The notes beneath the pieces were generated by a model. It did no database searches. It was not told the origin of the DNA and saw nothing but the letters and a program-made list of their open reading frames with translations. Position numbers and translations under genes: made by a program. Source: SG-bin7 sp964498095 (GTDB lineage: Bacteria; Bdellovibrionota; Bdellovibrionia; Bdellovibrionales; SG-bin7). From it: DNA of 64,000 nt. The stretch is taken from positions 186,001-250,000 of the forward strand of contig CAZCFY010000001.1 in the NCBI GenBank assembly GCA_964498095.1, written 5' to 3'. This document shows, piece by piece, positions 16,965 to 25,961 of this stretch; position 1 is the first letter of the stretch; each line of letters starts with the position of its first letter.

Positions 16965-17939
16965 ATGTTAAATGACAAAATCTTTGTCATCGGCGATATT
17001 CACGGTTGTGCCGAAGAATTGCAGCTCTTACTTGAAAAACTTCCGCTAACTCCAACATCGCGTATCGTCTTCGTCGGGGATTACATTGACCGCGGGGAAA
17101 ACTCCAAAGAAGTCATCGCCACGATTCTCAATCTCCGCAATTATTATAAAGTCACCACGCTCATGGGTAACCACGAAGCCATGTTTTTAGATTTTCTCGA
17201 CGACCCCGGTTCCATGGAGGGCGGCGCCTTTATTTACAATGGTGGGAGCGCGACATTAGCCAGCTATGCTAACCAAAGCGGTAAGTATGTCATCCCGGAC
17301 GAGCACTTGGAATTCTTCAAAACTCTTCCTTATTTCTGGCAGACTGAAAGTTTTTTCTTTGTCCATGCCGGCGTTCCTGACGTGCCTCTAGCGCGCATTG
17401 TCCCTTCGAGACACAAAGAGGATTTACTGTGGATTCGCGATCCCTTTTTTAAAAGTGGTTTTAAATGGGAAAAGGTCATTGTCCACGGCCACACGCCCGT
17501 GCCCAAGGTAGAAGTGACATCTAAGAGGGTCAATGTTGATACTGGCTGCGTATATGAAAACATGTTAACGGCTTTTGAGCTGTTTTCGCGAGAAGCTTTT
17601 ACGGTTAAAAAAATTAAAAAATCCCGGCACACTTTCTTGCGGGATCACGGCTCACAGCGACAGGCGGTGCGCTTTGAGGGTAAGGTACCCGTAAACATCG
17701 TAGCGGATGGCCACAACTTAAGTTTTGAAACCATTAACTATAGCGAGTTTGGTATGCTCGTAAGGTGTCTCACTGCACCAACGACGCAAATTTTTAAGGA
17801 TGAAGACCCCATTTCCGGCGAAATAAAGCTCATTTCTGATACCCCATTGAAGTGGGATGGACGCATTGTTCGCGTGATTAAAGCCGATACGGGCGAATTT
17901 CACTACGCGATTCAGTTAAGCCGGTCTAATAAAGGCTAA
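16965..17939 (+). CDS. PPP-family protein phosphatase fused to a PilZ domain
   Basis: Residues 1-210 are a PPP-type metallophosphoesterase: GDIHGC (10-15), FVGDYIDRGENS (37-48), LMGNHEAMF (66-74), FVHAGVP (132-138) and VHGHTPVP (173-180), with all metal ligands. Residues 225-324 are a PilZ domain with both cyclic-di-GMP motifs: RQAVR (232-236) and NYSEFG (258-263). The likely job is a Ser/Thr or nucleotide phosphatase switched by cyclic di-GMP. The divergent HD-GYP neighbour could set the ligand level. The coupling is inference; the two domains are clear. Confidence 0.9.
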   Translation: MLNDKIFVIGDIHGCAEELQLLLEKLPLTPTSRIVFVGDYIDRGENSKEVIATILNLRNYYKVTTLMGNHEAMFLDFLDDPGSMEGGAFIYNGGSATLASYANQSGKYVIPDEHLEFFKTLPYFWQTESFFFVHAGVPDVPLARIVPSRHKEDLLWIRDPFFKSGFKWEKVIVHGHTPVPKVEVTSKRVNVDTGCVYENMLTAFELFSREAFTVKKIKKSRHTFLRDHGSQRQAVRFEGKVPVNIVADGHNLSFETINYSEFGMLVRCLTAPTTQIFKDEDPISGEIKLISDTPLKWDGRIVRVIKADTGEFHYAIQLSRSNKG

Positions 17940-19140
17940 TTAGTTTTTTGTTATCGCGAAAATAGTTGTAAAGCGAACGATGGGGTGCCGAAAAATCAAT
18001 TTCGCGGTCCTGAGCTAGAGTATTGTCGACAAGTAAAACGCAGTTATTTTCGCCCACAAGTTTACCCAGGCCCTCGACAAGTCCGCCTTCGAAGTCACCG
18101 TAAGCGTGATCATCAAAGACTTTATGTAAATCTTCCCACTGCACATTAAGTGCAACGAACTGACTGGAGTGGAGGCGCAAGAAACTCTTTAAATCTACCC
18201 AGCGCGCAAAGCGCGAGATCAAAACATTCTGTCCCTGCGCCACTAATTTTTGAATAAGGGGAATCGTATCGGCGTAATCCTCGCCGATAGAGATCTCCAC
18301 GAGTTTTAAATGGTCTTTAAATGTCTCTTTATTTAATTTTTCAAATTGATCTAAGCAGACCTTATGCCATTGGCGGTCAGCAGAAAATTCGGCAGCCTGT
18401 TTGGCGTTGAGTCTTTTTACGATAAGGGGACGTTTAAAAAAAACTTCGGACGGCTGGGCCGGATTACCGTCGGCCGTAAACAATACCGCCGGCGCTAAAC
18501 CCGCACGGAGTAACTCTAAATTTAATTTATATTTATCAATGTGCGCGAGATCTTCACCTTCAACGCGAATCATATCGATTTCTATGCGTTCCTTTTTTAT
18601 CGTATCGGTTAGGGAACTGACAAGTTCGGTCACATCCTTATGTTTATAAATGGACCCGTAAACCAAGTTTACGCCCAGAGTCCCCAGAGCCTCTTGCTGA
18701 TTAAGACGATGTTGGTCACGCATTTTTACGTGCAGGATAACATCATTACTGCCACCTTTGGGCTTTACTTGAAAACGAATTCCTAACCAGCCATGGTTTT
18801 GCTTGTGAGGTCCGGAGTGTGTCGCGATCGTATCAGCGAAAGCAAAAAAACAAGTGTTAGCACCGCGCTTTTCGTCTAAACGTTCCACTAATAAATTAAA
18901 TTCTTTTTCTAGCATTTTCGCGACGCGTGGTTCGCAAACATACCGGCCGGTTTTTTCCCGCCCATAGATAGCATCACTAAAGATCATGTCATACGCCGAA
19001 ATGGTTTTGGCAATCGTATGAGAGGCGAGACCGGCTTGAAAGAAAAAGCGCGCGACTTCTTGGCCCGCACCAATTTCCGCAAATGTGCCGTACTGAGCAT
19101 CGTCACGATTAATGGCTAAAGCTTTTTCCAATGGTCCCAT
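17926..19140 (-). CDS. Conserved 404-residue protein of unknown function
   Basis: The protein starts AINRDDAQYGTFAEIGAGQE and continues with ISAYDMIFSDAIYG and GWLGIRFQVKP. This is a conserved family in many bacteria that databases often call TonB-dependent receptor or nicotinamide-nucleotide adenylyltransferase. Neither name fits: there is no signal peptide or barrel, and no clear nucleotidyltransferase motif. It looks cytosolic with two alpha/beta regions. Its end overlaps the convergent phosphatase-PilZ gene by 14 bases. Confidence 0.7.
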   Translation of the reverse strand: MGPLEKALAINRDDAQYGTFAEIGAGQEVARFFFQAGLASHTIAKTISAYDMIFSDAIYGREKTGRYVCEPRVAKMLEKEFNLLVERLDEKRGANTCFFAFADTIATHSGPHKQNHGWLGIRFQVKPKGGSNDVILHVKMRDQHRLNQQEALGTLGVNLVYGSIYKHKDVTELVSSLTDTIKKERIEIDMIRVEGEDLAHIDKYKLNLELLRAGLAPAVLFTADGNPAQPSEVFFKRPLIVKRLNAKQAAEFSADRQWHKVCLDQFEKLNKETFKDHLKLVEISIGEDYADTIPLIQKLVAQGQNVLISRFARWVDLKSFLRLHSSQFVALNVQWEDLHKVFDDHAYGDFEGGLVEGLGKLVGENNCVLLVDNTLAQDREIDFSAPHRSLYNYFRDNKKLISLY

Positions 19141-19269
19141 AGAATGCGTATCGGTACCATTTTGATTTGGAATTAGGCATTATTTAGATGAACTTAGGCG
19201 TCATGGGCCATAGACGAGGCGGGGTTTTTAGAGTTTAATTTAAACTTAAGACGTCTTGGAGGAGAAATC

Positions 19270-20448
19270 ATGCTGAAACTGATTTTGTTGTTTGCCAGTT
19301 TGCTAACGGTGGCGCCGGTAATGGCTGACGAATACCTAGAGCTCAATGAAATTGGTTATTCTAAGTCTCAGGATCCATTTCAAGCGCGCCGGGCCATTCA
19401 AGAGGAAGTCATCGAACGCGTAAGTCTGCGTTACATCATTGACCTCATCGGCGAAAAAAAGGCCTCCAAAAATAAAAACATGATTACCGCTAAGATTATA
19501 AAAAATTATGGCCGTTATATCCCAACCGTGAAGGTGGGCCGCCTAGAAGGCTCGGGCGACAAACGGCAGTTGACCGTCACTTTAAAAATTTCTTTAAATA
19601 ATTTAAAGCAAATGCTCCTGCAAAACGGTTTACTTTACGAACAAGATGGTCCCGCCGTGGTTTTGCCGATGGTGGCGATCACAGATAAATCGCATTTATT
19701 AACCTATCGCTGGTGGGTGGGCGACAATGACAAGTCAAAGAGTTTTTTACAGCAACAAATTGCCAGCCTTCACCGCGAATTAACAAAGTCGCTTAAGAAC
19801 CAAGGCTTTTACTTACGTAATCCGACATCGGCTAATGACAAAAATTTAATTCCGCAAGCCTACCAAATAGATGCACTCCGCATGGAGGATTTATTTTTCC
19901 TGGGCGATTTTTTTAAAGCCCAGATAATTTTAAAAGGGGATATTCGCCTAGAGCAGGCCGAGGGTAGCGAAATTGCCCGCGTGGCCGTTCGCATGACGGC
20001 GATGCACACGGGTAATGGACGCGTTGTTGCCGAGGTAGTGCGGTCGCTGGACACCGAAGCCGGAGCTTTTGAGCGTGCGGTTTCCAACAAATTAGACTCT
20101 GCACTTCCAGATATTGCCAATGACTTAGCTGGACAAATGCACGAAGCGTGGCAAAAAGGCACCTTCGGTACAAGACTAATAAAATTAACTCTGCGCGGCC
20201 CCCTTGAATATCAACAAGTGAATAAATTTAAAACTCAAGTGGAACAAAAAGTAGGGGAAATTAAATCAATTCGCGAACGCCTCTTCGAACCCACGCAAAT
20301 AACTTTCGAAGTTGACTCCTCCGTTGGGATAGATGGCTTGGTGGAAAAATTTAAAAAATCGAAATTTGACGGATTTAATGTTGAATTAGACGGCGTAAGC
20401 ACGGAAGTCGTTGCGCTGAAACTTGGTTTCGAAAAGAACCCCAACTAG
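19270..20448 (+). CDS. FlgT N-terminal-like secreted protein
   Basis: A GGAGGAG site precedes a signal peptide (MLKLILLFASLLTVAPVMA). Residues 20-120 (ARRAIQEEVIERVSLRYI, then VKVGRLEGSGDKRQLTVTLKIS) resemble the N-terminal alpha/beta domain of the flagellar T protein and DUF2066-like modules. The rest has a middle domain (AQIILKGDIRLEQAEG) and a basic C-terminal domain. It precedes the CsgG/FlgT-like lipoprotein by 55 bases. Together they cover what FlgT has in one chain. The assignment is inference. Confidence 0.55.
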   Translation: MLKLILLFASLLTVAPVMADEYLELNEIGYSKSQDPFQARRAIQEEVIERVSLRYIIDLIGEKKASKNKNMITAKIIKNYGRYIPTVKVGRLEGSGDKRQLTVTLKISLNNLKQMLLQNGLLYEQDGPAVVLPMVAITDKSHLLTYRWWVGDNDKSKSFLQQQIASLHRELTKSLKNQGFYLRNPTSANDKNLIPQAYQIDALRMEDLFFLGDFFKAQIILKGDIRLEQAEGSEIARVAVRMTAMHTGNGRVVAEVVRSLDTEAGAFERAVSNKLDSALPDIANDLAGQMHEAWQKGTFGTRLIKLTLRGPLEYQQVNKFKTQVEQKVGEIKSIRERLFEPTQITFEVDSSVGIDGLVEKFKKSKFDGFNVELDGVSTEVVALKLGFEKNPN

Positions 20449-20502
20449 GAACTCGACGTCGGTCGGGTGGAATTGTATACCGAAGGGCGCTATACTTAGA
20501 CC

Positions 20503-21435
20503 ATGAAATACCTGCTAGTTTTTTCGCTGTTAATTGTGGCTAGCTGTTCGCTGGTAAACCGCCGCGCCGACACCTCGGATTCAAATACAATCAGCGAAAA
20601 AAACGTGCCCTATGAGGCGCAAACCGAATCTCCACGCAAGCGGGTTTTGGTTTTACCTTTTATCGACACATCCGGCATTAAGGGTGGACAGGGAACTGCG
20701 TCGACAACCACGGCACAAAACGCCCGCGCCGCACTTATTTCTTGGTTAAATGCGACGGAACGATTTGTCGTCGTTAGCCCCGAAGATTTTCCTAAAGATC
20801 TCAATCAGTTTTTAGCCAACTTTCAATATGATTTAGAAGCTATTTCAAAAATTGCTCACGGCATGGGAGTGAGCGCGGTTATTGAAGGAAAAATATTAGA
20901 TATGCGCGGACGTAAAGTCGGCAGCTCCGTGGGCGTCTTTGCCAAACAAGGCGTACAGATGGAAGGCACGATTCAAGTTCGGGCCTTTGCCGCTAAGAAT
21001 GGTAAAGAAATTTTAAATGTCACTCGTGATGGCCAAGCGACAGCGACGACGGGCCGCTCGGGTAACACTCGCGAAATGATGGAAGACCCCAAACTCGTCG
21101 GCGAGGTAGCCGTAAAAGCCTTTAAGACTACTGTTAAGCAGCTGGCGATGGCTATCGATAAACTCAATTGGGAAGGCCGCATAGCGCTTATCAAAGGCGA
21201 CCAATATTATATCAATGCCGGGCGGCTTTCGGGCTTGCAAATCGGCGATATCCTTAAGGCCACAGAGGATAGCGAGGAAGTTTACGACCCCGATACTGGC
21301 GCGTTTATCGGGCATGTGCCCGGCAGAATGAAGGGCACACTTGAGCTCGTCAGTTACTTTGGTAAGGATGGGGCTATTGCCGTGCTTCATTCGGGCGCCG
21401 GCATTACCGAAAATGACCGCGTAGAACTTTATTAA
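20503..21435 (+). CDS. CsgG/FlgT-like outer-membrane lipoprotein
   Basis: The lipobox VASC (cysteine at residue ~16) follows a short signal. Residues 45-220 resemble the CsgG/TolB-N-type domain (KRVLVLPFIDTSG, ISKIAHGMGVSAVIEGKI, GTIQVRAFAAKNGKEI). Residues 235-310 (YINAGRLSGLQIGDILKA, VELVSYFGKDGAIAVLHSG-like strands) resemble the C-terminal beta domain of FlgT. It may anchor or stabilise the flagellar basal body or another envelope pore with its upstream neighbour. Confidence 0.6.
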   Translation: MKYLLVFSLLIVASCSLVNRRADTSDSNTISEKNVPYEAQTESPRKRVLVLPFIDTSGIKGGQGTASTTTAQNARAALISWLNATERFVVVSPEDFPKDLNQFLANFQYDLEAISKIAHGMGVSAVIEGKILDMRGRKVGSSVGVFAKQGVQMEGTIQVRAFAAKNGKEILNVTRDGQATATTGRSGNTREMMEDPKLVGEVAVKAFKTTVKQLAMAIDKLNWEGRIALIKGDQYYINAGRLSGLQIGDILKATEDSEEVYDPDTGAFIGHVPGRMKGTLELVSYFGKDGAIAVLHSGAGITENDRVELY

Positions 21436-21479
21436 TTTTTATTGACGGAATTCTTCTGTTTTCGCCATAATCCAGCTCT

Positions 21480-22409
21480 ATGAAAAAAACAATTATTGCA
21501 ATCACCAGTATTCTTCTTTGGCAAAACGCTTTTGCTGACGGAACTTCAAAAACTTCAACAAACCAAACCCAAATTCCCCCGGCACCGCCGAAGGTATCGA
21601 GTTATTACGGTTATTCCTACCGCGCGTTTACGGGTGTTCCCAACCCAGGTTCAGTAAACCTGATTGATGGCGACATGCACATGCACGTGCTGTCTCTGCG
21701 CCATAATATCAATGAAAAATGGTCGTGGCGCGTGGGTAGTGCCTATCTCATTCATACTTTAAACTTCACGATGAAAGTTCCCGGCCAGCCTTTGCAAAAT
21801 ATGACTGTCAATGTAGAGGGGTTTGGCGATGTGCGCACAGCGGCTTTATACACGGCTTATAAAAACAAAGTTGATGCATTGGATTTTGTGCTCGGCCTTA
21901 ATGTGCCGACCGCGCCCATTTTAAAAGATGAAATGACCGGCAAACCATTGGCTCCCCAAGATCAATTTAGTTCTGGAACCTATGATTTTATGTTAGCCGT
22001 AAATTACGCTTATAATTTTAACGACTGGTCATTTACCGAAAAACTCGATGGCGTTATTCATACCGGAAAAAACTCGGCCGGGTACCGATTAGGAGATGAT
22101 TTTGGCTTCACCACGGCCGTGGCCTATAATATAAAACCATGGCTAGTTCCTGTTTTTAGCGCTCGCTTTGTGGACCGTAAAGATCTTGCCGTTAACGAAT
22201 TTCATCAGCCCAAAAAAGCGAACGTAAAATTTGGCTCGGGTTGGGAAGGAGTTTTGGCCTTACGCTCTGGTATTCCACTTAAGGCAGATATGAGCATGCG
22301 GTTAGGATTTGAAGCTGGAGCGCCCGTTTTTAAGACGTCTAACACCACTCAATACACCGTAGGTGAAACGTTGTGGTACGTGGCCACAAATCTGACCGCA
22401 AGTTATTAA
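21480..22409 (+). CDS. Outer-membrane beta-barrel protein
   Basis: A signal peptide (MKKTIIAITSILLWQNAFA) is followed by a proline linker and ~270 residues of alternating amphipathic strands with many aromatic ends (WSWRVGSAYLIHTLNF, WSFTEKLDGVIHT), ending in VATNLTASY with a terminal aromatic residue, as barrels do. It resembles MetA-like transporter barrels of unknown cargo. It lies 44 bases after the CsgG-like gene and may share its transcript. Confidence 0.65.
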   Translation: MKKTIIAITSILLWQNAFADGTSKTSTNQTQIPPAPPKVSSYYGYSYRAFTGVPNPGSVNLIDGDMHMHVLSLRHNINEKWSWRVGSAYLIHTLNFTMKVPGQPLQNMTVNVEGFGDVRTAALYTAYKNKVDALDFVLGLNVPTAPILKDEMTGKPLAPQDQFSSGTYDFMLAVNYAYNFNDWSFTEKLDGVIHTGKNSAGYRLGDDFGFTTAVAYNIKPWLVPVFSARFVDRKDLAVNEFHQPKKANVKFGSGWEGVLALRSGIPLKADMSMRLGFEAGAPVFKTSNTTQYTVGETLWYVATNLTASY

Positions 22410-22492
22410 GAGTTTTCTCAAAATAAAACAGCCTTAGGGCTAATGGTTACTCCCGTTTAATCCGATAGTTAAAAATAACCGGGGGTATCCAG

Positions 22493-22936
22493 GTGTTTGA
22501 TAAGCTTACAGTTAAAGACATGATGAATGGGAAAGTTCACGTTGTTTCTCCGGATATAACGGTTTGGCAAGCTTCGAATAAACTTAAAACTTTGCATGTA
22601 GGTTGTTTGGTCGTCGTTGAAAACGGCGTAATTTGCGGCATTATTTCGGAACGCGATATCGTTTATAAAATCGTTTCGGCCAAGAAAGATGCCAGCGTGG
22701 TTAAAGTGCGCGATATTATGAATGGGCCCGTGATCACGGTAAAACCAGAAACTCCCGCAAATGATGCCCTTTTTATTTCTTCAACCCGCCATCTACGCCA
22801 CTTACCGGTCGTAAACGATAGCGGTTCTCTCGTCGGCATTTTAGGTATCCGCGACTTAATTTACCAAGCGGTAAACAATGTCCTGGCGAGCTCTGATTAC
22901 CTCGATATGAATCATAAAAAAGCGAGTAACGAATAA
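22493..22936 (+). CDS. Tandem CBS-domain protein
   Basis: Two CBS motifs fill the 147-residue protein: VKDMMNGKVHVVSPDITVWQ with GIISERDIVYKI, and VRDIMNGPVITVKPETPAND with GILGIRDLIYQA. Stand-alone CBS pairs bind adenosine nucleotides and regulate partner proteins. The GTG start follows a GGGGG stretch; an internal ATG at residue 11 is an alternative. No partner is adjacent. Confidence 0.9.
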   Translation: MFDKLTVKDMMNGKVHVVSPDITVWQASNKLKTLHVGCLVVVENGVICGIISERDIVYKIVSAKKDASVVKVRDIMNGPVITVKPETPANDALFISSTRHLRHLPVVNDSGSLVGILGIRDLIYQAVNNVLASSDYLDMNHKKASNE

Positions 22937-23008
22937 TTCTGGCATAACTCTAGCAATCCCTCATGAGCGCAACCTGATGTGCTTTGGTTTCGCTATAGAA
23001 GGAATCTT

Positions 23009-23725
23009 ATGTCTAGAGTTTTAACACTTTGGCTTTTTTTGTCATTTCCCGTCAGCGGAGCTTTTGCCTTTAATTGCGCCGATTTGTTAGGTGAATTTTC
23101 ACCCGTTTCTTTTCTCGGTGACCGTGGTCCTGGAATGTTGATTGGAAATCTCTCGCGCGGGGCCGCTATAATTACAAAATCAGGAAACTTAGAATCGACG
23201 GGTATTACCGCCATTGTACACACTGCAATCAAAAACTTTAATAAGACCGGCGATTACTATAAGGCGACAAGTGAGGGTATTGAAAATGCGGTCGCTAATA
23301 GCGTTCGTTTGGCCGAACTCAACGGGCATAAACGTATTGCTATTCCTCTTATGGCTACTGATCCTCTATTTGCTAATAAACTCTTAGGTCCCGAACATTA
23401 CTCCCAATTAGCCGTAACAATTGTCAGGGCAGCCAATGGTGCCCGAAAAAATATTGAAATTCGTTTCATCGGCGACATGGTAGAAGCCACTTTCCTCAAG
23501 AACGCCATGTTCCTTACGAGTGTCACGGATTTTAACGCTGTCAATGTCGTCAGTGGATCCATAACTGATTTTAAGATTCATGGCGCCAGTGCCATCGTAA
23601 ATCCCACAAATATGGAAGTTGTTTTTGACCCGCACGGTGTCTCTGCAGAGATCGGTGCGGCAACGGGGATTCCCGGCTCGATCGCCCACGACGTTAAAGA
23701 AATTATCCGCACACATCGCCGGTGA
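23009..23725 (+). CDS. Secreted macro-domain-like protein with swapped halves
   Basis: A GAAGGA site supports ATG 23009 and a signal peptide ending in GAFAFNC. Residues ~35-165 resemble the C-terminal half of a macro domain (GAAIITKSGNLESTGITAIV, ANSVRLAELNGHKRIAIPLM, IEIRFIGDMVEATFLKNAM). Residues ~170-230 resemble the N-terminal half (VNVVSGSITDFKIHGASAIV, NPTNMEVVFDPHGVSAEIGA), which normally comes first. The order suggests a circular permutation or two fused partial copies. Macro domains bind or hydrolyse ADP-ribose groups. Activity cannot be stated. Confidence 0.6.
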   Translation: MSRVLTLWLFLSFPVSGAFAFNCADLLGEFSPVSFLGDRGPGMLIGNLSRGAAIITKSGNLESTGITAIVHTAIKNFNKTGDYYKATSEGIENAVANSVRLAELNGHKRIAIPLMATDPLFANKLLGPEHYSQLAVTIVRAANGARKNIEIRFIGDMVEATFLKNAMFLTSVTDFNAVNVVSGSITDFKIHGASAIVNPTNMEVVFDPHGVSAEIGAATGIPGSIAHDVKEIIRTHRR

Positions 23726-23850
23726 AGGGGAATGTATATATTCTGCGGCAATAATGAACCTTGAGCCGGAAACTATTTGTTTTTTGACTGGCGCCAGAAC
23801 TTTAAGACATAATAAAAAAATACAGTATTATTAGGTATGAGGTTCGAAAG

Positions 23851-24579
23851 ATGATCCATGTTTTAATTCCAGTTCTAACTCTTATCCTCGGGGTCGCAAT
23901 CACCTCTAACGCCAAAGAAAAATCAATTGTACTGACCTGCGAAGGATGCGAGTGCCGTTATACCTTTGATGAAGACAAATATTCAGAAGGGCAAGTTACC
24001 AATGTCCGTGATATGTTTATTCATGGACCAGGTGTATTAGGCCTTCCATGGATGATGAATAAAGCAAACAGCGATTTTCTTCCTTATGATAAAATAATAG
24101 CTGATATAGAAGTTGAAAAACAAAATATAAAAAAGTTTAAAGACAAAAAAATTCCCAAAGATCTTTATAAATATCGAGATAAAGCGTTGTTGGATTTTGA
24201 TTTTTTTCTATGGAAAAGTGAACTGACGGCAGAATATGTAAAAACTAAGAACCTTTCCCTTCTACGGAAAGGTTATAAAGGCCGCGATATCAACAAGGAG
24301 TGCGGCGTAATTTTGGATTTTTTAGAAGGAAAGGTGAAATCTTCTGACCAAGTAATAAGCGAGCTTATAAAAAACTGCCGCCAGCTTGGAGTAAAGTCGG
24401 CGATTTGTGATAACATCCCTGCCGCTTCCGGAAAACATTTAGAAAATAAGAATATCCCCCAATCAATTTACTTTGTATGGGGAAATTGCGTAAATCGCGG
24501 ACATAAGCACTTCGAAAGTCCCGGCGATATTATGAAGGAACTTGGAATTAAGGAAGAGGCCTTTGATTGCAGCGACTAG
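23851..24579 (+). CDS. Hypothetical secreted protein
   Basis: This 242-residue protein has an N-terminal signal-like segment (MIHVLIPVLTLILGVAITSNA). The mature part begins with a cysteine cluster (LTCEGCECRY) and is otherwise helical and lysine-rich with further cysteines (KECGVI, NCRQLG, AICDNI, NCVNRG, DCSD). The regular cysteines suggest disulfides. No family is recognised. It follows the macro-like gene by 125 bases in the same direction; A+T content is higher than in its neighbours. Confidence 0.6.
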   Translation: MIHVLIPVLTLILGVAITSNAKEKSIVLTCEGCECRYTFDEDKYSEGQVTNVRDMFIHGPGVLGLPWMMNKANSDFLPYDKIIADIEVEKQNIKKFKDKKIPKDLYKYRDKALLDFDFFLWKSELTAEYVKTKNLSLLRKGYKGRDINKECGVILDFLEGKVKSSDQVISELIKNCRQLGVKSAICDNIPAASGKHLENKNIPQSIYFVWGNCVNRGHKHFESPGDIMKELGIKEEAFDCSD

Positions 24580-24660
24580 GCCCAAATAGTACGGGTCTCT
24601 TATTGATTCCGAAATCACTTTTTATCCATTCAGGCGATGAACAGTAATTTGTAATTATGA

Positions 24661-24675
24661 CCTCCGCGGCGGAGG
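24661..24675. repeat. GC-rich perfect hairpin near tRNA-Val
   Basis: CCTCCGC-G-GCGGAGG, a perfect 7-base inverted repeat, lies between the 23851 gene and the end of the tRNA. No U-run follows on either strand, so it is not a classical terminator. Confidence 0.5.
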
Positions 24676-24692
24676 TACGGACCAAAAAAAAC

Positions 24693-24769
<77 letters not shown>

Positions 24770-24983
24770 ACAACGAACTTCAAATTTGTAACTAAAATTT
24801 TTTTGTTTGTATAGCGAGCCGAAAATTTCCCATCACGGAGCGGTCGCGTCAAACACTGTAGCGCTCGGACAAAAATTTCTGGACCCCGAAGGTGCGAATT
24901 GCTACCTTTTTTTGTGAAATCAGTGGCATCGAGATTGCTCTTAAAGGTAAATTGCAACCTTTAACCAAAAAACTGGGGGAGAA

Positions 24984-25961
24984 ATGAAACTAGCGAAACT
25001 GATCGTTGGATCTTTGATCGTGATGAGTAGTCATGTTTATGCGGAGGAAACTGCAAAAACGGAAGTAGCTCAGAGTAACGGAAATGGAACAGCTGTTGTT
25101 CCGGCACCACAAACTTCTATTCTGCTGGAAGAAGTCGCACCAAAGAAAAGTCCATGGTTAGCAAAATATGTTAACGAAACTCGTTATGGACGAGGGGATG
25201 CCTCGAAAGGGACTGGAACTGCGGAGTCCATTCACTTTTTCACGATTGGACATCAGTTCGAAAAGGGTAAGCTTACTTTGACTCAACCCATTACGCAAAA
25301 CCAAGACATGTCACAAAATACTGCTGGAATGGTACACAACGATCCTTATCTTAAGTACGCTTGGAAGAAAGTCGGCCTTAATCATGATTGGACATTAGAT
25401 CCAGAGTTTCGCTACTACGCACCGACAGGCACAGCTTCAAAAGATCTTGGGTCCAACGGCCGCCTGCGTGCTGACCTTGAGTTTCGTCGTCCCATCAATG
25501 GTCGTTTAACATTCAGCTTTTATACAATGGCTGATCAAATGTTACACAATAACCTTAGCGGCATAAAGGCCGATTCTCCCTCCATGAATAAGCGAATTTC
25601 CAGCAAAGGTGGAATGTCGGAAAACATGGGTGGAAAATATTCTTGGGTCGCCAACAAACGCTACTCGCATCTAAATATGTTGGGTCTCGATTACGAAATA
25701 AATAAAAAATGGTCGTTCTTACAGCAAGTAGGCGTCTATAATATTGAGTATTATAAAGATGCGGCTCACGCCATCAACCATCGCAACGAAGACTCCTTAG
25801 AGGTGTGGTCGTACTTAAGTTACGCTCATAACCCCAATGTTTCTTTCGTTCTTGGTTTAGAACAATCGCGCGGTACTGATGAACGCCAAACTGATGAGAG
25901 TTATACTTTCATGAACGATAACGAAACTAAATACTATTTAGCTCTTAGCTTAGGAATTTAA
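24984..25961 (+). CDS. Outer-membrane beta-barrel protein
   Basis: A GGGGGAG site precedes a signal peptide (MKLAKLIVGSLIVMSSHVYA), a ~35-residue linker and about 270 residues of alternating strands (WTLDPEFRYYAPTG, LRADLEFRRPINGRLTFSFY, YYLALSLGI at the end), typical of an outer-membrane barrel. The stop overlaps the ATG of the penicillin-acylase gene (TAATG), so they are translationally coupled. The cargo is unknown; coupling suggests uptake or release related to that enzyme (inference). Confidence 0.65.
   Translation: MKLAKLIVGSLIVMSSHVYAEETAKTEVAQSNGNGTAVVPAPQTSILLEEVAPKKSPWLAKYVNETRYGRGDASKGTGTAESIHFFTIGHQFEKGKLTLTQPITQNQDMSQNTAGMVHNDPYLKYAWKKVGLNHDWTLDPEFRYYAPTGTASKDLGSNGRLRADLEFRRPINGRLTFSFYTMADQMLHNNLSGIKADSPSMNKRISSKGGMSENMGGKYSWVANKRYSHLNMLGLDYEINKKWSFLQQVGVYNIEYYKDAAHAINHRNEDSLEVWSYLSYAHNPNVSFVLGLEQSRGTDERQTDESYTFMNDNETKYYLALSLGI

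Noticed and set aside
23619..23834. Frame overlapping the end of the macro-like gene
   Set aside because: Not listed as a gene; it is kept only as a possible frameshifted continuation (GECIYSAAIMNL).
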